64,000 nucleotides of DNA from Shinella curvata (GCF_022899935.1 NZ_JALJCJ010000005.1:496001-560000), one strand, 5' to 3'. Shown: positions 9,190 through 18,589, counted from the first letter of the stretch. The notes: generated by a model from the letters alone, not told the origin. Numbers and translations: made by a program.

Positions 9190-11004
9190 ATGCCGGCACG
9201 GCTGCAGACGTTCGGTCATCTGCGCCTGCTCGATGAGGGCGGCAACGATATCGTCTTTCCTGAAAAGGCGCTTCTGATCCTCTGCTATATGCGCACGCGC
9301 GGCCTGACACACATGTCGCGCGCCGAGGCGGTCGGCCTCTTCTGGGACGAGGCCAACATGGCCGCGTCCTATGCCAGCCTCCGCCAGACCGTGTCGCGGG
9401 TGCAGAAGCGTCAGCGCGAACTCGGCCGGATTTATCTCACCTTCACGGACGCGTCGATCACGCTCGGCCCCGAGCCTGTCGAAAGTGATGTCGACCGGGT
9501 GCACGACGGTGCAAGCCTTGTCGAATTGTCGGGTCTTTTGACCGACGACTTTCTGAAATATGTCAGGCAGCCCGGCAGGGCTCTGACGAGCTGGATCACG
9601 TTGCAGCGAGCCGCGCATATGGCGCTCCTGCGCCGCACGCTCTTGAACGGCGCAGTGCGCGACGGCACTGGAAACCAGCGACAGGTTCGCTCCGCAGCAG
9701 CGCTTCGCCTGCTGGAAAACAGTCCCGACGACGACGAGGTCCGGGCGACACTGACCGGCCGGCAATCGGTTCCCGCATCGTTGATGACCCTGCGGTCTCC
9801 GGCGCCGGCCCCGGCCCCGAACACGGTGGAAATCACGGCTCCCGGGTCGATGCCGCCCCGCGTCGTGCTGCTGCCGCCGGTCACCTCCTTCACTTCGCGC
9901 AATGCGACCCGGTTCTGCGAAGCCCTGATCGAGGACGTGACCATCGGCCTGTGCGCCCTGCGCTCGATCTCGATCATCGCGCCACATACGGCTGCGCAGA
10001 TCTCGTTGCAGGCTGACCGTGCCGCCACCTATGAGCGACACAAGATCAGCTATATCCTCGAGACGCGCCTGCGCGACGAAGGCGATAGCCACACACTTTT
10101 CAGCCAGCTCATCTTCTTCGGCAGCGACGAAGTGATTTGGGCCGAACGTTTCCCGCTCTCGGCGGAAGGCCTCGCCCGCTCTCGGCAGATGATGGCACTG
10201 CAGATCGCCGGTGCATTGGCGACCCAGATCGAGAGGAACGAACTCGTTCGCACGGACTACGAACGGGACGCCGGCGCCTATCGCAGCTTCCTGATCGGAG
10301 AGAGTTTTCTGAAGAAGCTCGACCTGCGCGACATCCGCCGCGCCCGCAAGAGCTTTCGCGAGTCCCTGCAGGTGCGGCCCGATTTCGCACCCGCGATGGG
10401 CGGGCTCTCGCGCAGTTACTTCCTCGAATGGCTCGTCACGGCGCGTGGCGACGCAGACCTTCTGAAGAAGGCGGAACGGCAAGCGGAAGAAACCGTCCGC
10501 ACCGACGATCACCTTCCCTCGGGCTATCGTGAACTCGGCGTCGCAAAGCTCTATGCGCGCCAGTTCGATGAAAGTGCCGAGCATCTGGAACGGGCCGAAA
10601 CCCTCAGTCCAAACCATGCGAATGTCGTTGCGAGTTATGCCGACACGCTGGTCCAGGGCTCGCGCCCGGACCTCGGCCTGAAGAAGATTCAGCGGGCGAT
10701 CGACCTCAATCCCCTTCCGCCGGACGACTATTACTGGATTGCCGCCGGCGCGAGCTATTCCATCGGACTTTACGAACAGGCCCTCGACTATATCGCCCGC
10801 ATGAAGGACCGCTCCCCAACAGACCGCCTCGCGGCGGCAAGCTGGGGCATGCTGGGCGACACCAGCAAGGCGCGGCAGTTCATTCGCCGCACCTACAATG
10901 TTCATCCCAACTTCGACCTCGACAGCTGGATGGCAATCGTTCCTTTCAAGGAGGAATGGCAGCGCCAGCACTATTACGAGGGCTTGAAGAAGGCCGGTTT
11001 CTGA
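9190..11004 (+). CDS. SARP/BTAD-like transcriptional regulator with TolB-like and TPR regions
   Basis: Protein of 604 residues. The N-terminal ~110 residues look like the winged-helix DNA-binding domain of SARP/BTAD regulators (MPARLQTFGHLRLLDEGG, then SYASLRQTVSRVQKRQRE as recognition helix). A helical BTAD-like segment follows to about residue 185. Residues ~215-350 (VVLLPPVTSFTSRNA onward) resemble the TolB/FlgO-like domain found after such regulators in rhizobial adenylate-cyclase-like proteins. Residues ~355-600 contain TPR-type helical pairs (for example NHANVVASYADTLVQGSRPD). It sits between the XRE gene (6 bases) and the small peptide gene (30 bases). I infer a pathway-specific regulator of the peptide locus; no enzymatic motif is visible. 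Confidence 0.7.
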   Translation: MPARLQTFGHLRLLDEGGNDIVFPEKALLILCYMRTRGLTHMSRAEAVGLFWDEANMAASYASLRQTVSRVQKRQRELGRIYLTFTDASITLGPEPVESDVDRVHDGASLVELSGLLTDDFLKYVRQPGRALTSWITLQRAAHMALLRRTLLNGAVRDGTGNQRQVRSAAALRLLENSPDDDEVRATLTGRQSVPASLMTLRSPAPAPAPNTVEITAPGSMPPRVVLLPPVTSFTSRNATRFCEALIEDVTIGLCALRSISIIAPHTAAQISLQADRAATYERHKISYILETRLRDEGDSHTLFSQLIFFGSDEVIWAERFPLSAEGLARSRQMMALQIAGALATQIERNELVRTDYERDAGAYRSFLIGESFLKKLDLRDIRRARKSFRESLQVRPDFAPAMGGLSRSYFLEWLVTARGDADLLKKAERQAEETVRTDDHLPSGYRELGVAKLYARQFDESAEHLERAETLSPNHANVVASYADTLVQGSRPDLGLKKIQRAIDLNPLPPDDYYWIAAGASYSIGLYEQALDYIARMKDRSPTDRLAAASWGMLGDTSKARQFIRRTYNVHPNFDLDSWMAIVPFKEEWQRQHYYEGLKKAGF

Positions 11005-11034
11005 CGACGACGCTCCATAGAAAGGGATCGCGAC

Positions 11035-11295
11035 ATGGCAAATATCGTTGTGCTGGGTGTGGAAGGCGAGGACGGCCTCTGGGTGGTCGATTTCACCGCG
11101 GGAACCGTAGCGGCCTTGCCCGTACCTTCAACCGGCGCCCTGAAGGCGGCCGACGACCTGCGCAAGGCGGGTGCGACCATCACCAAGGGTGTCAACCTCG
11201 CCGCGCTCGCAACATCCGTGGACGCCGCTTCCGGCGGCTACATGGATGCTGGTGGCGGCTACATGGACGCCGATGGCGGATACATGGACAAGTGA
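11035..11295 (+). CDS. Putative RiPP precursor peptide with C-terminal GGYMD repeats
   Basis: Peptide of 86 residues. Residues 1-66 form a leader-like region (MANIVVLGVEGEDGLWVVDF onward, acidic, no signal peptide, ending SVDAAS). Residues 67-86 are three near-identical units: GGYMDAG, GGYMDAD and GGYMDK. The gene has its own AAAGGGA ribosome-binding site and lies directly before YcaO and TfuA genes. The small size, leader plus repetitive Gly-rich core and YcaO neighbour are the hallmarks of a ribosomally made, post-translationally modified peptide. I recognise no named family. The likely modification is thioamidation, because YcaO-TfuA pairs are known to do this. The product's activity is unknown. 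Confidence 0.8.
   Translation: MANIVVLGVEGEDGLWVVDFTAGTVAALPVPSTGALKAADDLRKAGATITKGVNLAALATSVDAASGGYMDAGGGYMDADGGYMDK
11233..11295 (+). repeat. Three tandem 21-bp repeats encoding the GGYMD core units
   Basis: The three units run 11233-11253, 11254-11274 and 11275-11295 (the last includes the stop codon). Each begins GGCGG(C/A)TACATGGA. Differences are mostly synonymous or in the last two codons, which points to duplication of a 7-codon unit with selection for Gly-Gly-Tyr-Met-Asp. Confidence 0.9.
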
Positions 11296-11317
11296 GGAGG
11301 CCTCGACAGGCCGCAGC

Positions 11318-12502
11318 GTGAATCCCTACTCGGACCGCATCTGCGGCCCCGATGAAACCTGGAGCCGGATCGAGGCACTGCTGCCTCGGTTCGGCGTCAC
11401 GCGCCTCTCTCGCCTGACAGGCCTGGACCGGGTCGGCATTCCCGTGTGGAACGCCGTCAGCCCGAATGCGCGTTCCATCGTCATCAACCAGGGCAAGGGC
11501 ATCACCGACATCGACGCCAAGGTCTCCGCCGCCATGGAAGCGCTGGAGCGGGCGGTTGCCGGCGATCCGCTCGTCCCGGCGCGGAAAACCTCGCGCCGGG
11601 CCCTTGCCGCTGCTGGCGAGGCCTGCCTGCCGCTCGACATTTTCATTGCGGCCGGCCAACCGTTCCTCGACGAGGATGAGGAACTGGACTGGCTGGCGGG
11701 CCACGATGTCGTGACAGGCGCCTGTGTCTGGATGCCGCGCGAGGCCATCTGTCTCGACCGGACCAACCCGACACCCCGCTTCTGGCAATCCTCCGATGGC
11801 CTGGCCTCCGGCAATTCGGATGGCGAGGCGATTCTGCATGGCCTGCTGGAGCGCATCGAGCGGGATGCCGATCGGCTCTGGCGTCTCATGCCGCGCATGC
11901 GGCGCCTGGCCTGCGCCATCGATCCGGCCCGCATCGACGACCCCGTCGTCACGCAGCTTACGGACCGCATCCGTGACGCCGGCCTCGATCTGAGACTCTT
12001 CGACATCACCAGCGATCTTGCCGTCCCCACCTATGCCGCCGTGCTCGCAAACGAGGGCCTTGCCGAAAAGCAGCAGCCGCTCTTCCACGATGCGACGATC
12101 GGCTATGGCACACATCCGATAGCATCCCGTGCCGTGATCCGGGCGCTCACCGAAGTCGCACAATCACGCCTCACCTATATCAGCGGCGCGCGCGACGACC
12201 TCTTCGCCGAGAGCTTCACCCGATCGCTGGCACCGGAGACACGGGCCCTGTTCGAGGCCAAGCCAGGGCCGGCCAGGACCTACCCCTCGCCGAAGGGCGA
12301 TGCCGCAGCCCTCCTTGCTGACTGCCTCGACAAGCTGGCGGCCGGCGGCATAACCCCCGTCCTCGCCGTGCCTCTGGGCGATGCCTCGCTGCCGGTTTCG
12401 GTCGTCAAGATCGTCGTGCCGGCGCTGGAAAATCCCGAGGGCGCGCGCCGGCACACCGTCGGCCCGCGTGCGCTGTCCCGCATGCTCTTCGGTTCGGCAT
12501 GA
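11318..12502 (+). CDS. YcaO-family cyclodehydratase/thioamide-forming enzyme (TfuA-associated)
   Basis: Protein of about 394 residues of the ATP-dependent YcaO family. The opening NPYSDRICGPDETWSRIEAL, then GVTRLSRLTGLDRVGIPVWN and RSIVINQGKGI, is characteristic of TfuA-associated YcaOs. Acidic ATP/Mg-binding motifs are seen in SAAMEALERAV (Glu74, Glu77) and EAILHGLLERIERDADRLW (Glu170, Glu178, Glu181). The C-terminus lacks the PxPxP motif of azoline-forming YcaOs. The start is uncertain: GTG 11318 fits homologues and has GAGGAGG about 17 bases upstream; ATG 11273 lies inside the precursor gene and would add 15 residues. It overlaps tfuA by four bases. The known family reaction activates a backbone amide oxygen by phosphorylation; with TfuA, the inferred product is a thioamide. 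Confidence 0.88.
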   Translation: MNPYSDRICGPDETWSRIEALLPRFGVTRLSRLTGLDRVGIPVWNAVSPNARSIVINQGKGITDIDAKVSAAMEALERAVAGDPLVPARKTSRRALAAAGEACLPLDIFIAAGQPFLDEDEELDWLAGHDVVTGACVWMPREAICLDRTNPTPRFWQSSDGLASGNSDGEAILHGLLERIERDADRLWRLMPRMRRLACAIDPARIDDPVVTQLTDRIRDAGLDLRLFDITSDLAVPTYAAVLANEGLAEKQQPLFHDATIGYGTHPIASRAVIRALTEVAQSRLTYISGARDDLFAESFTRSLAPETRALFEAKPGPARTYPSPKGDAAALLADCLDKLAAGGITPVLAVPLGDASLPVSVVKIVVPALENPEGARRHTVGPRALSRMLFGSA

Positions 12503-13224
12503 AAGTCCTCTTCGTCGGCCCGAGCCTGCCCGATGCAGCCATCCTGTGTGGCGGTGCTATCCGCGTGCTTCCACCGGCCGCACACGGCGATGTGCTGGCG
12601 GCGGTGCGAGCAGACGCCACGGCAATCGGCATTGTCGATGGCAATTTCGAGCATGTCGCCCCCGTCTGGCACAAGGAGATTCTGCACGCGCTTGACAACG
12701 GCGTGACCGTCTTCGGTGCCGCCAGCATGGGGGCACTGCGCGCCGCGGAATGCGATACGTTCGGCATGCTCGGCATCGGCCGCATCTATGAGGACTACGC
12801 GACGGGGCGCCGGATCGATGATGCCGACGTGGCCCTGCTGCATGGCCCGGCCGAATTGGGCTATCCCGCACTATCGCTTCCGCTCGTCAATGCCGACGCC
12901 ACGCTGGACCGGCTGGAGGCGCTCGATGCCATTGATAAGCATGACCTATCCAGACTGCGTGATGTTGCCGGCAGCCTTTTCTACAAGGATCGGACCTGGC
13001 AGGCGGTCCTGAAAAAGGCAGAGAGCAGAGAAAGTGAAGCCTCTCTCCTACAACTTCTCCACGCAACAACCGTGAACCAGAAGCGCGAGGATGCGCTCGC
13101 CCTCGTTGCCGCGATGTTGTCATTTCTGCCGGAAGGCCCTGCCAAACAGGGAAACTGGACCTTTCGGTCCACATCGCTCTGGCGCAGCGCGGCCGATCAA
13201 CCCGCAGCGAAGCGAAACGTGTAG
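12499..13224 (+). CDS. TfuA-like protein (YcaO partner)
   Basis: Protein of 241 residues with the TfuA core: KVLFVGPSLPD at the N-terminus and VTVFGAASMGALRAAECDTF at residues ~70-89, then GIGRIYEDYATGRRIDDADV. TfuA proteins pair with YcaO enzymes in trifolitoxin loci, in methanogens (thioglycine in methyl-coenzyme M reductase) and in actinobacterial thioamidated peptides, where they are thought to help deliver sulfur. Its ATG overlaps the YcaO stop (ATGA), so the two are made together. It is the last gene of the compact operon; 105 bases follow before the next small gene. Confidence 0.88.
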   Translation: MKVLFVGPSLPDAAILCGGAIRVLPPAAHGDVLAAVRADATAIGIVDGNFEHVAPVWHKEILHALDNGVTVFGAASMGALRAAECDTFGMLGIGRIYEDYATGRRIDDADVALLHGPAELGYPALSLPLVNADATLDRLEALDAIDKHDLSRLRDVAGSLFYKDRTWQAVLKKAESRESEASLLQLLHATTVNQKREDALALVAAMLSFLPEGPAKQGNWTFRSTSLWRSAADQPAAKRNV

Positions 13225-13242
13225 TTTCCCATTCCGCGTGTG

Positions 13243-13286
13243 TCACGCTCGAGTCACGCGCGCGAATCCCGAGTCACGCCTATAGT
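13243..13286 (+). promoter_or_regulatory. Direct repeats and possible promoter upstream of a small gene
   Basis: CGAGTCACGC occurs at 13250-13259 and again at 13270-13279 (20-base period). A third TCACGC copy is at 13243-13248. TATAGT (13281-13286) could be a -10 box just after the last repeat. Direct repeats on one DNA face next to a -10 suggest an activator site for the 13330 gene. Confidence 0.4.
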
Positions 13287-13329
13287 TCAGTCAGGGCTTG
13301 AAACAGGCTTTTCTCTGGGGGCATGACAC

Positions 13330-13554
13330 ATGAACATCGATATCACGGAAACGGAAGACCGCACCACCGAACTGATCGCCCTGGCGCGTCTCGTGGCCTT
13401 TGCAATCGAATCCGCCAAATCGCTGGATGCGGAAATCGTGGAATTTTGCCTAGACAAGGCGTTGCACGCGGTACTCGAGCAGATCGCCGAGCCGGCCCGC
13501 ATGACGCTGACGGCAAGCGATATCACACTGATGAACCGGTCGGCGCTCTGCTGA
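13330..13554 (+). CDS. Small protein of unknown function
   Basis: Predicted 74-residue acidic, helical protein (MNIDITETEDRTTELIALAR start). It has a hydrophobic middle (LVAFAIESAKSL) too weak for a membrane helix and no signal peptide. The ATG follows a GGGGGC that could serve as ribosome-binding site. It stands alone, with its own repeat-containing upstream region, between the TfuA gene and a 338-base non-coding gap. I do not recognise the family. It could be a helper or immunity protein of the peptide locus or unrelated. Confidence 0.55.
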   Translation: MNIDITETEDRTTELIALARLVAFAIESAKSLDAEIVEFCLDKALHAVLEQIAEPARMTLTASDITLMNRSALC

Positions 13555-13892
13555 GCAGGACCCGTCCTCAGCCGACACACGCCCCGTACGGCGTCGATCG
13601 CGCGCGGCCAGCCCAATGCGAGCCCGCGCCGACTTCTCTGTGTCGCCGATGGGGAAGCGCCTTCTAACCGTTCACAACCGCGTCATCCATTCTCTTCGAG
13701 CCGGCAAAGTGCGCTTTGCACCTTTTCGAGGGCGCAAGCACCGCTTAGGTCGGAGCACGAGACGGCCATTCCGGCGTCCGCAAGGAAGAATGGCATGTTG
13801 GATCAGGCCGGCACGACCCGATTCGGCCCAAAGGGCTGGCAGCAAGGCTACGGGATGGAGCATCATCCCAGCGTAACACGGCCTCGTTGGCC
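13555..13892. other. 338-base gap without a convincing gene
   Basis: Short open frames cross this gap in several directions, but their predicted proteins are Arg/Pro-rich and none has a ribosome-binding site. An imperfect palindrome around 13551-13571 may act as a transcription end. Nothing else can be supported. Confidence 0.5.
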
Positions 13893-14330
13893 ATGAGCGC
13901 CCTTGCCGCCTATGGCAGCCTCTTTCTCGCGGCCTTCCTTGCCGCAACCATTCTGCCCGCGCAATCGGAAGCGGTGCTTGCCGGCTTGCTCGCCAGCGGC
14001 GACTATGCTCCTGGCCTGCTCATCCTCGTCGCCGGTACCGGCAATGTGCTCGGTGCCGTCGTCAACTGGCTGCTCGGCCGGGGCGTCGAACGCCATCGTC
14101 ATGCCCGCTGGTTCCCGGTTGGCGCCAAGAGCCTCGAGCGTGCCGGACGCTGGTATCGCCGCTATGGCTGGTGGAGCCTGCTTCTCAGCTGGCTGCCGAT
14201 CGTCGGCGATCCGCTGACACTGGCCGCCGGCATCATGCGCGAACCGTTTGCGCGTTTCCTCCTCGTCGTCGCCATTGCCAAGTTCGGCCGCTACGTCGTG
14301 CTCGCCGCCTTTGTCCTGCATTGGTTCTGA
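13893..14330 (+). CDS. YqaA-family inner-membrane protein (VTT/DedA-like)
   Basis: Integral membrane protein of 145 residues. Hydrophobic segments lie at about residues 5-30, 40-60, 90-115 and 125-145. The pattern FLAAFLAATILPAQSEAVLA near the start and WWSLLLSWLPIVGDPLTLAAG in the middle are the two re-entrant motifs of the small YqaA/SNARE-associated (VTT) family. Function is not established; larger DedA relatives affect membrane lipid and ion homeostasis. An upstream TTG at 13887 is possible but the ATG at 13893 is the better start; no strong ribosome-binding site precedes either. Confidence 0.82.
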   Translation: MSALAAYGSLFLAAFLAATILPAQSEAVLAGLLASGDYAPGLLILVAGTGNVLGAVVNWLLGRGVERHRHARWFPVGAKSLERAGRWYRRYGWWSLLLSWLPIVGDPLTLAAGIMREPFARFLLVVAIAKFGRYVVLAAFVLHWF

Positions 14331-14347
14331 TTTTTTTCGCCGATGAT

Positions 14348-14374
14348 GGAATGAGTGCCGCGCAGCTTTCGTAT
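14348..14374 (+). promoter_or_regulatory. ECF-type promoter candidate for the sigma factor gene
   Basis: GGAAT (14348-14352) and CGTAT (14370-14374) are separated by 17 bases. This resembles the GGAA(C/T)-N16-17-CGT boxes read by ECF sigma factors. A transcript from here would begin almost at the ATG (14383), giving a very short or absent leader. This would be consistent with self-activation. Confidence 0.4.
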
Positions 14375-14382
14375 ATTGGGTC

Positions 14383-14928
14383 ATGAACGGAAAGACACCC
14401 GGCTTCAACGTGATCGGACAGCTTGCAGCGCTCAGGCGCTATGCCCTGTCGCTCGTCCGCAATCCGGACGAGGCGGAAGACCTGGTGCACGATGCCCTGG
14501 TGAAAGCCTATGAGCGGCAATCGAGCTTCCGCACCGGCGCCAATGTGCGCAACTGGCTGATGTCCATCCTGCACAATGCGCATATCGATCGTCTGCGCCA
14601 GCGCCGCTCTCTGGAACGTCGCCACGATGCAGCCGCCGAGCTCGCCGAACGCACGATGCCGGCGAACCAGGATCATTCGGTGCGGCTGACGCAGCTTCGT
14701 GACGCCTTTTTCGGCCTGCCGGAAGACCAGCGAGCGGCGCTGCATCTCGTCGCCATCGAAGAGCTTTCCTATCAGGAGGCGGCCGATACGCTGAAAATTC
14801 CGGTGGGCACACTGATGTCGCGCGTCGCCCGCGCCCGCGAACGGCTGCGCTCCTTCGAACAGAGCGGCCCGGCCGCGACCGTGACCCATCTCAAGATCGT
14901 CGGAGGCACTGGCGATGACAAGCAATGA
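14383..14928 (+). CDS. ECF-type RNA polymerase sigma factor
   Basis: Protein of 181 residues. Region 2 is LRRYALSLVRNPDEAEDLVHDALVKAYER (split here: residues ~17-45) with the expected NWLMSILHN after it. Region 4 is LPEDQRAALHLVAIEELSYQ followed by EAADTLKIPVGTLMSRVARA (~105-150). There is no region 1.1 or 3, which defines the ECF group. The gene overlaps the start of the next gene, encoding its likely membrane anti-sigma factor, by 14 bases. It probably controls an envelope or stress response; the stimulus is unknown. Confidence 0.92.
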   Translation: MNGKTPGFNVIGQLAALRRYALSLVRNPDEAEDLVHDALVKAYERQSSFRTGANVRNWLMSILHNAHIDRLRQRRSLERRHDAAAELAERTMPANQDHSVRLTQLRDAFFGLPEDQRAALHLVAIEELSYQEAADTLKIPVGTLMSRVARARERLRSFEQSGPAATVTHLKIVGGTGDDKQ

Positions 14929-15688
14929 CCCCATCCTCGAGGCCGATCTCAACGCCTATGTCGACGACCAGCTTGCCGTCGGCCGGCGCATCGAGGTGGA
15001 AGCCTATCTCTCGGAACGGCCCGATACCGCCGCCCAGATCATGAAGGACCTGAGGGTGCGCGACGAGTTGCGCCTGGCACTCGCCGATCACCGCACCGTG
15101 ACACGGCAGGAAACGCGCGAGGCCGCGCGTCTGCTCGAACGTGCGCTCTCGCGCCGCCGCGTCTTCGGTTTCCTGCGCCGCGCCGCCACCATCGCGCTGT
15201 TCGTCGCCGCCGGCTGGGTTGCCCATGCCGCCTTCGGACCTTTCGGCGCGAGCGAGGTGGTGGCATCGACACCGCCGCCCGCCTTCGTGGAGGAGGCGGT
15301 GCGGGCGCACAAGACGACGCTTCTGCGCGATTCCATGGTGTCGCAGCCGGAGACGGAAAGCTTCGACCCCGCCGAAATCCGGTCTGCGACGGCGATCGTC
15401 CTGCCGGACCTGCCGAAGGGCTGGAACGTGGTCGATACGCAGGTCTTCCCCTCCGCCTACGGCCCGAGCGTCGAGCTGGTGCTGGAGCCCCGGAAGGATG
15501 AGCGCCTGTCGCTCTTCGCCGTCCGCCCCGGCTCGTTCGCCGTGCAGCACGTGCTGCTCTTCCACGCAGACAATGCCCGCGCTGCCTATTGGCAGATCGG
15601 CGATGTTGCTTATGCGCTGGTGTCGGAAAGCCGCAAGGCCGACGACCTGGCCGAAACCGCGCGGGATCTTTCCCGCACGCTCTACTGA
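14915..15688 (+). CDS. Membrane anti-sigma factor
   Basis: Protein of 257 residues. The N-terminal ~70 residues (DLNAYVDDQLAVGRRIEVEA) match the helical anti-sigma domain, but without the HxxxCxxC zinc motif. A single membrane segment lies at about residues 88-108 (AATIALFVAAGWVAHAAF), followed by a periplasmic domain to the C-terminus. Overlap with the sigma gene (14 bases) is the usual arrangement for a cognate pair. It should hold the sigma factor at the inner membrane until a signal releases it. Confidence 0.88.
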   Translation: MTSNDPILEADLNAYVDDQLAVGRRIEVEAYLSERPDTAAQIMKDLRVRDELRLALADHRTVTRQETREAARLLERALSRRRVFGFLRRAATIALFVAAGWVAHAAFGPFGASEVVASTPPPAFVEEAVRAHKTTLLRDSMVSQPETESFDPAEIRSATAIVLPDLPKGWNVVDTQVFPSAYGPSVELVLEPRKDERLSLFAVRPGSFAVQHVLLFHADNARAAYWQIGDVAYALVSESRKADDLAETARDLSRTLY

Positions 15689-15715
15689 TCAACCGTTTCC
15701 AGAAGGAGATTTCAG

Positions 15716-16432
15716 ATGGAACCCGTACAACAGCGATTTGGCTATGGCGCGCAGGCGCAGTCGGCCGCCCTCTTCGACGAGGGCCTGCGCCAGCACATGC
15801 TGCGCGTCTACAACTACATGGGCGCCGGCCTCGTCATCACCGGCCTCGTTGCCTTCATCGTCGGCTCGACGCCGGCGCTCTACGTGCCGATCTTCTCCTC
15901 GCCGCTCAAGTGGGTGGTGATGCTCGCCCCGCTCGCCTTCGTCTTCTTCTTCTCGTTCAAGATCCAGACGATGTCGGCCAGCACCGCACAGATGACTTTC
16001 TGGGCCTTTTGCGCCGTCATGGGCCTGTCGCTCGCCTCGGTGTTCCTCGTCTTCACCGGCATGAGCATCGCGCGCACCTTCTTCATCGCCGCCACGATGT
16101 TCGGCGCCACCAGCCTCTACGGCTACGTGACGAAGCGTGACCTGTCGAAGTTCGGCTCGTTCCTGATGATGGGCCTGATCGGCGTCGTCATCGCCTCGAT
16201 CGTCAACATCTTCCTCGGGTCGAGCGCCCTGCAGTTCGCGATTTCCGTCATCGGTATCGTCGTCTTCGTCGGCCTGACCGCCTGGGACACGCAGAACATC
16301 AAGGAACAGTATGCCGAAAACATCGACCAGGAATCGAGCCAGAAGATGGCTGTGTTCGGTGCGCTCTCGCTCTACCTGAACTTCGTCAACATCTTCCAGC
16401 TGCTGCTGAATTTCACCGGCGAACGCGAATAG
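15716..16432 (+). CDS. Bax inhibitor-1/YccA family membrane protein
   Basis: Protein of 238 residues with seven hydrophobic helices after a short polar N-terminus (MEPVQQRFGYGAQAQSAALF). The family pattern is clear: RVYNYMGAGLVITGLVAF, then the C-terminal DTQNIKEQYAENIDQESSQK loop and LYLNFVNIFQLLLNFTG helix. YbhL/YccA relatives include the E. coli FtsH modulator YccA. It sits 27 bases after the anti-sigma gene and ends at an intrinsic terminator, so it may belong to the sigma-factor transcription unit. Confidence 0.9.
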   Translation: MEPVQQRFGYGAQAQSAALFDEGLRQHMLRVYNYMGAGLVITGLVAFIVGSTPALYVPIFSSPLKWVVMLAPLAFVFFFSFKIQTMSASTAQMTFWAFCAVMGLSLASVFLVFTGMSIARTFFIAATMFGATSLYGYVTKRDLSKFGSFLMMGLIGVVIASIVNIFLGSSALQFAISVIGIVVFVGLTAWDTQNIKEQYAENIDQESSQKMAVFGALSLYLNFVNIFQLLLNFTGERE

Positions 16433-16458
16433 TTTTCGCAAATGATTTCAAAGGGAAC

Positions 16459-16487
16459 GGCGGGGCTTTGCTCCGCCTTTTCTTTTT
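16459..16487 (+). terminator. Intrinsic terminator after the Bax-inhibitor-1 family gene
   Basis: Stem GGCGGGGC (16459-16466) pairs with GCTCCGCC (16470-16477), one G-T pair, loop TTT. It is followed by TTTTCTTTTT. It closes the upstream unit and isolates the thiamine operon. Confidence 0.88.
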
Positions 16488-16505
16488 GTACATAACGCAA
16501 AAAAC

Positions 16506-16566
16506 CGTAAGAAAACACTTACGTAAACTATCCCCGTTGACAAATCGCCCCGCAGCGTTTTTGCTT
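16506..16566 (+). promoter_or_regulatory. Promoter region of the thiamine operon
   Basis: TTGACA (16537-16542) is a consensus -35 box, with a weak -10 region about 17-19 bases later (TTTTTGCTTAA region) just before the riboswitch. Upstream lies an inverted repeat CGTAAG-N6-CTTACG (16506-16523) with an overlapping TTACGTAA palindrome (16519-16526), which may be a protein-binding site. Confidence 0.6.
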
Positions 16567-16572
16567 AAGGCA

Positions 16573-18589
<2,017 letters not shown>

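Noticed and set aside
11035-13224. Identity with trifolitoxin (tfx) biosynthesis
   Set aside because: TfuA and YcaO are shared, but the precursor sequence and the lack of dehydrogenase and other tfx genes do not match.
13616-13876. Possible 86-residue gene in the gap before the YqaA-type gene
   Set aside because: Arg-rich composition, no ribosome-binding site, and no recognisable features.
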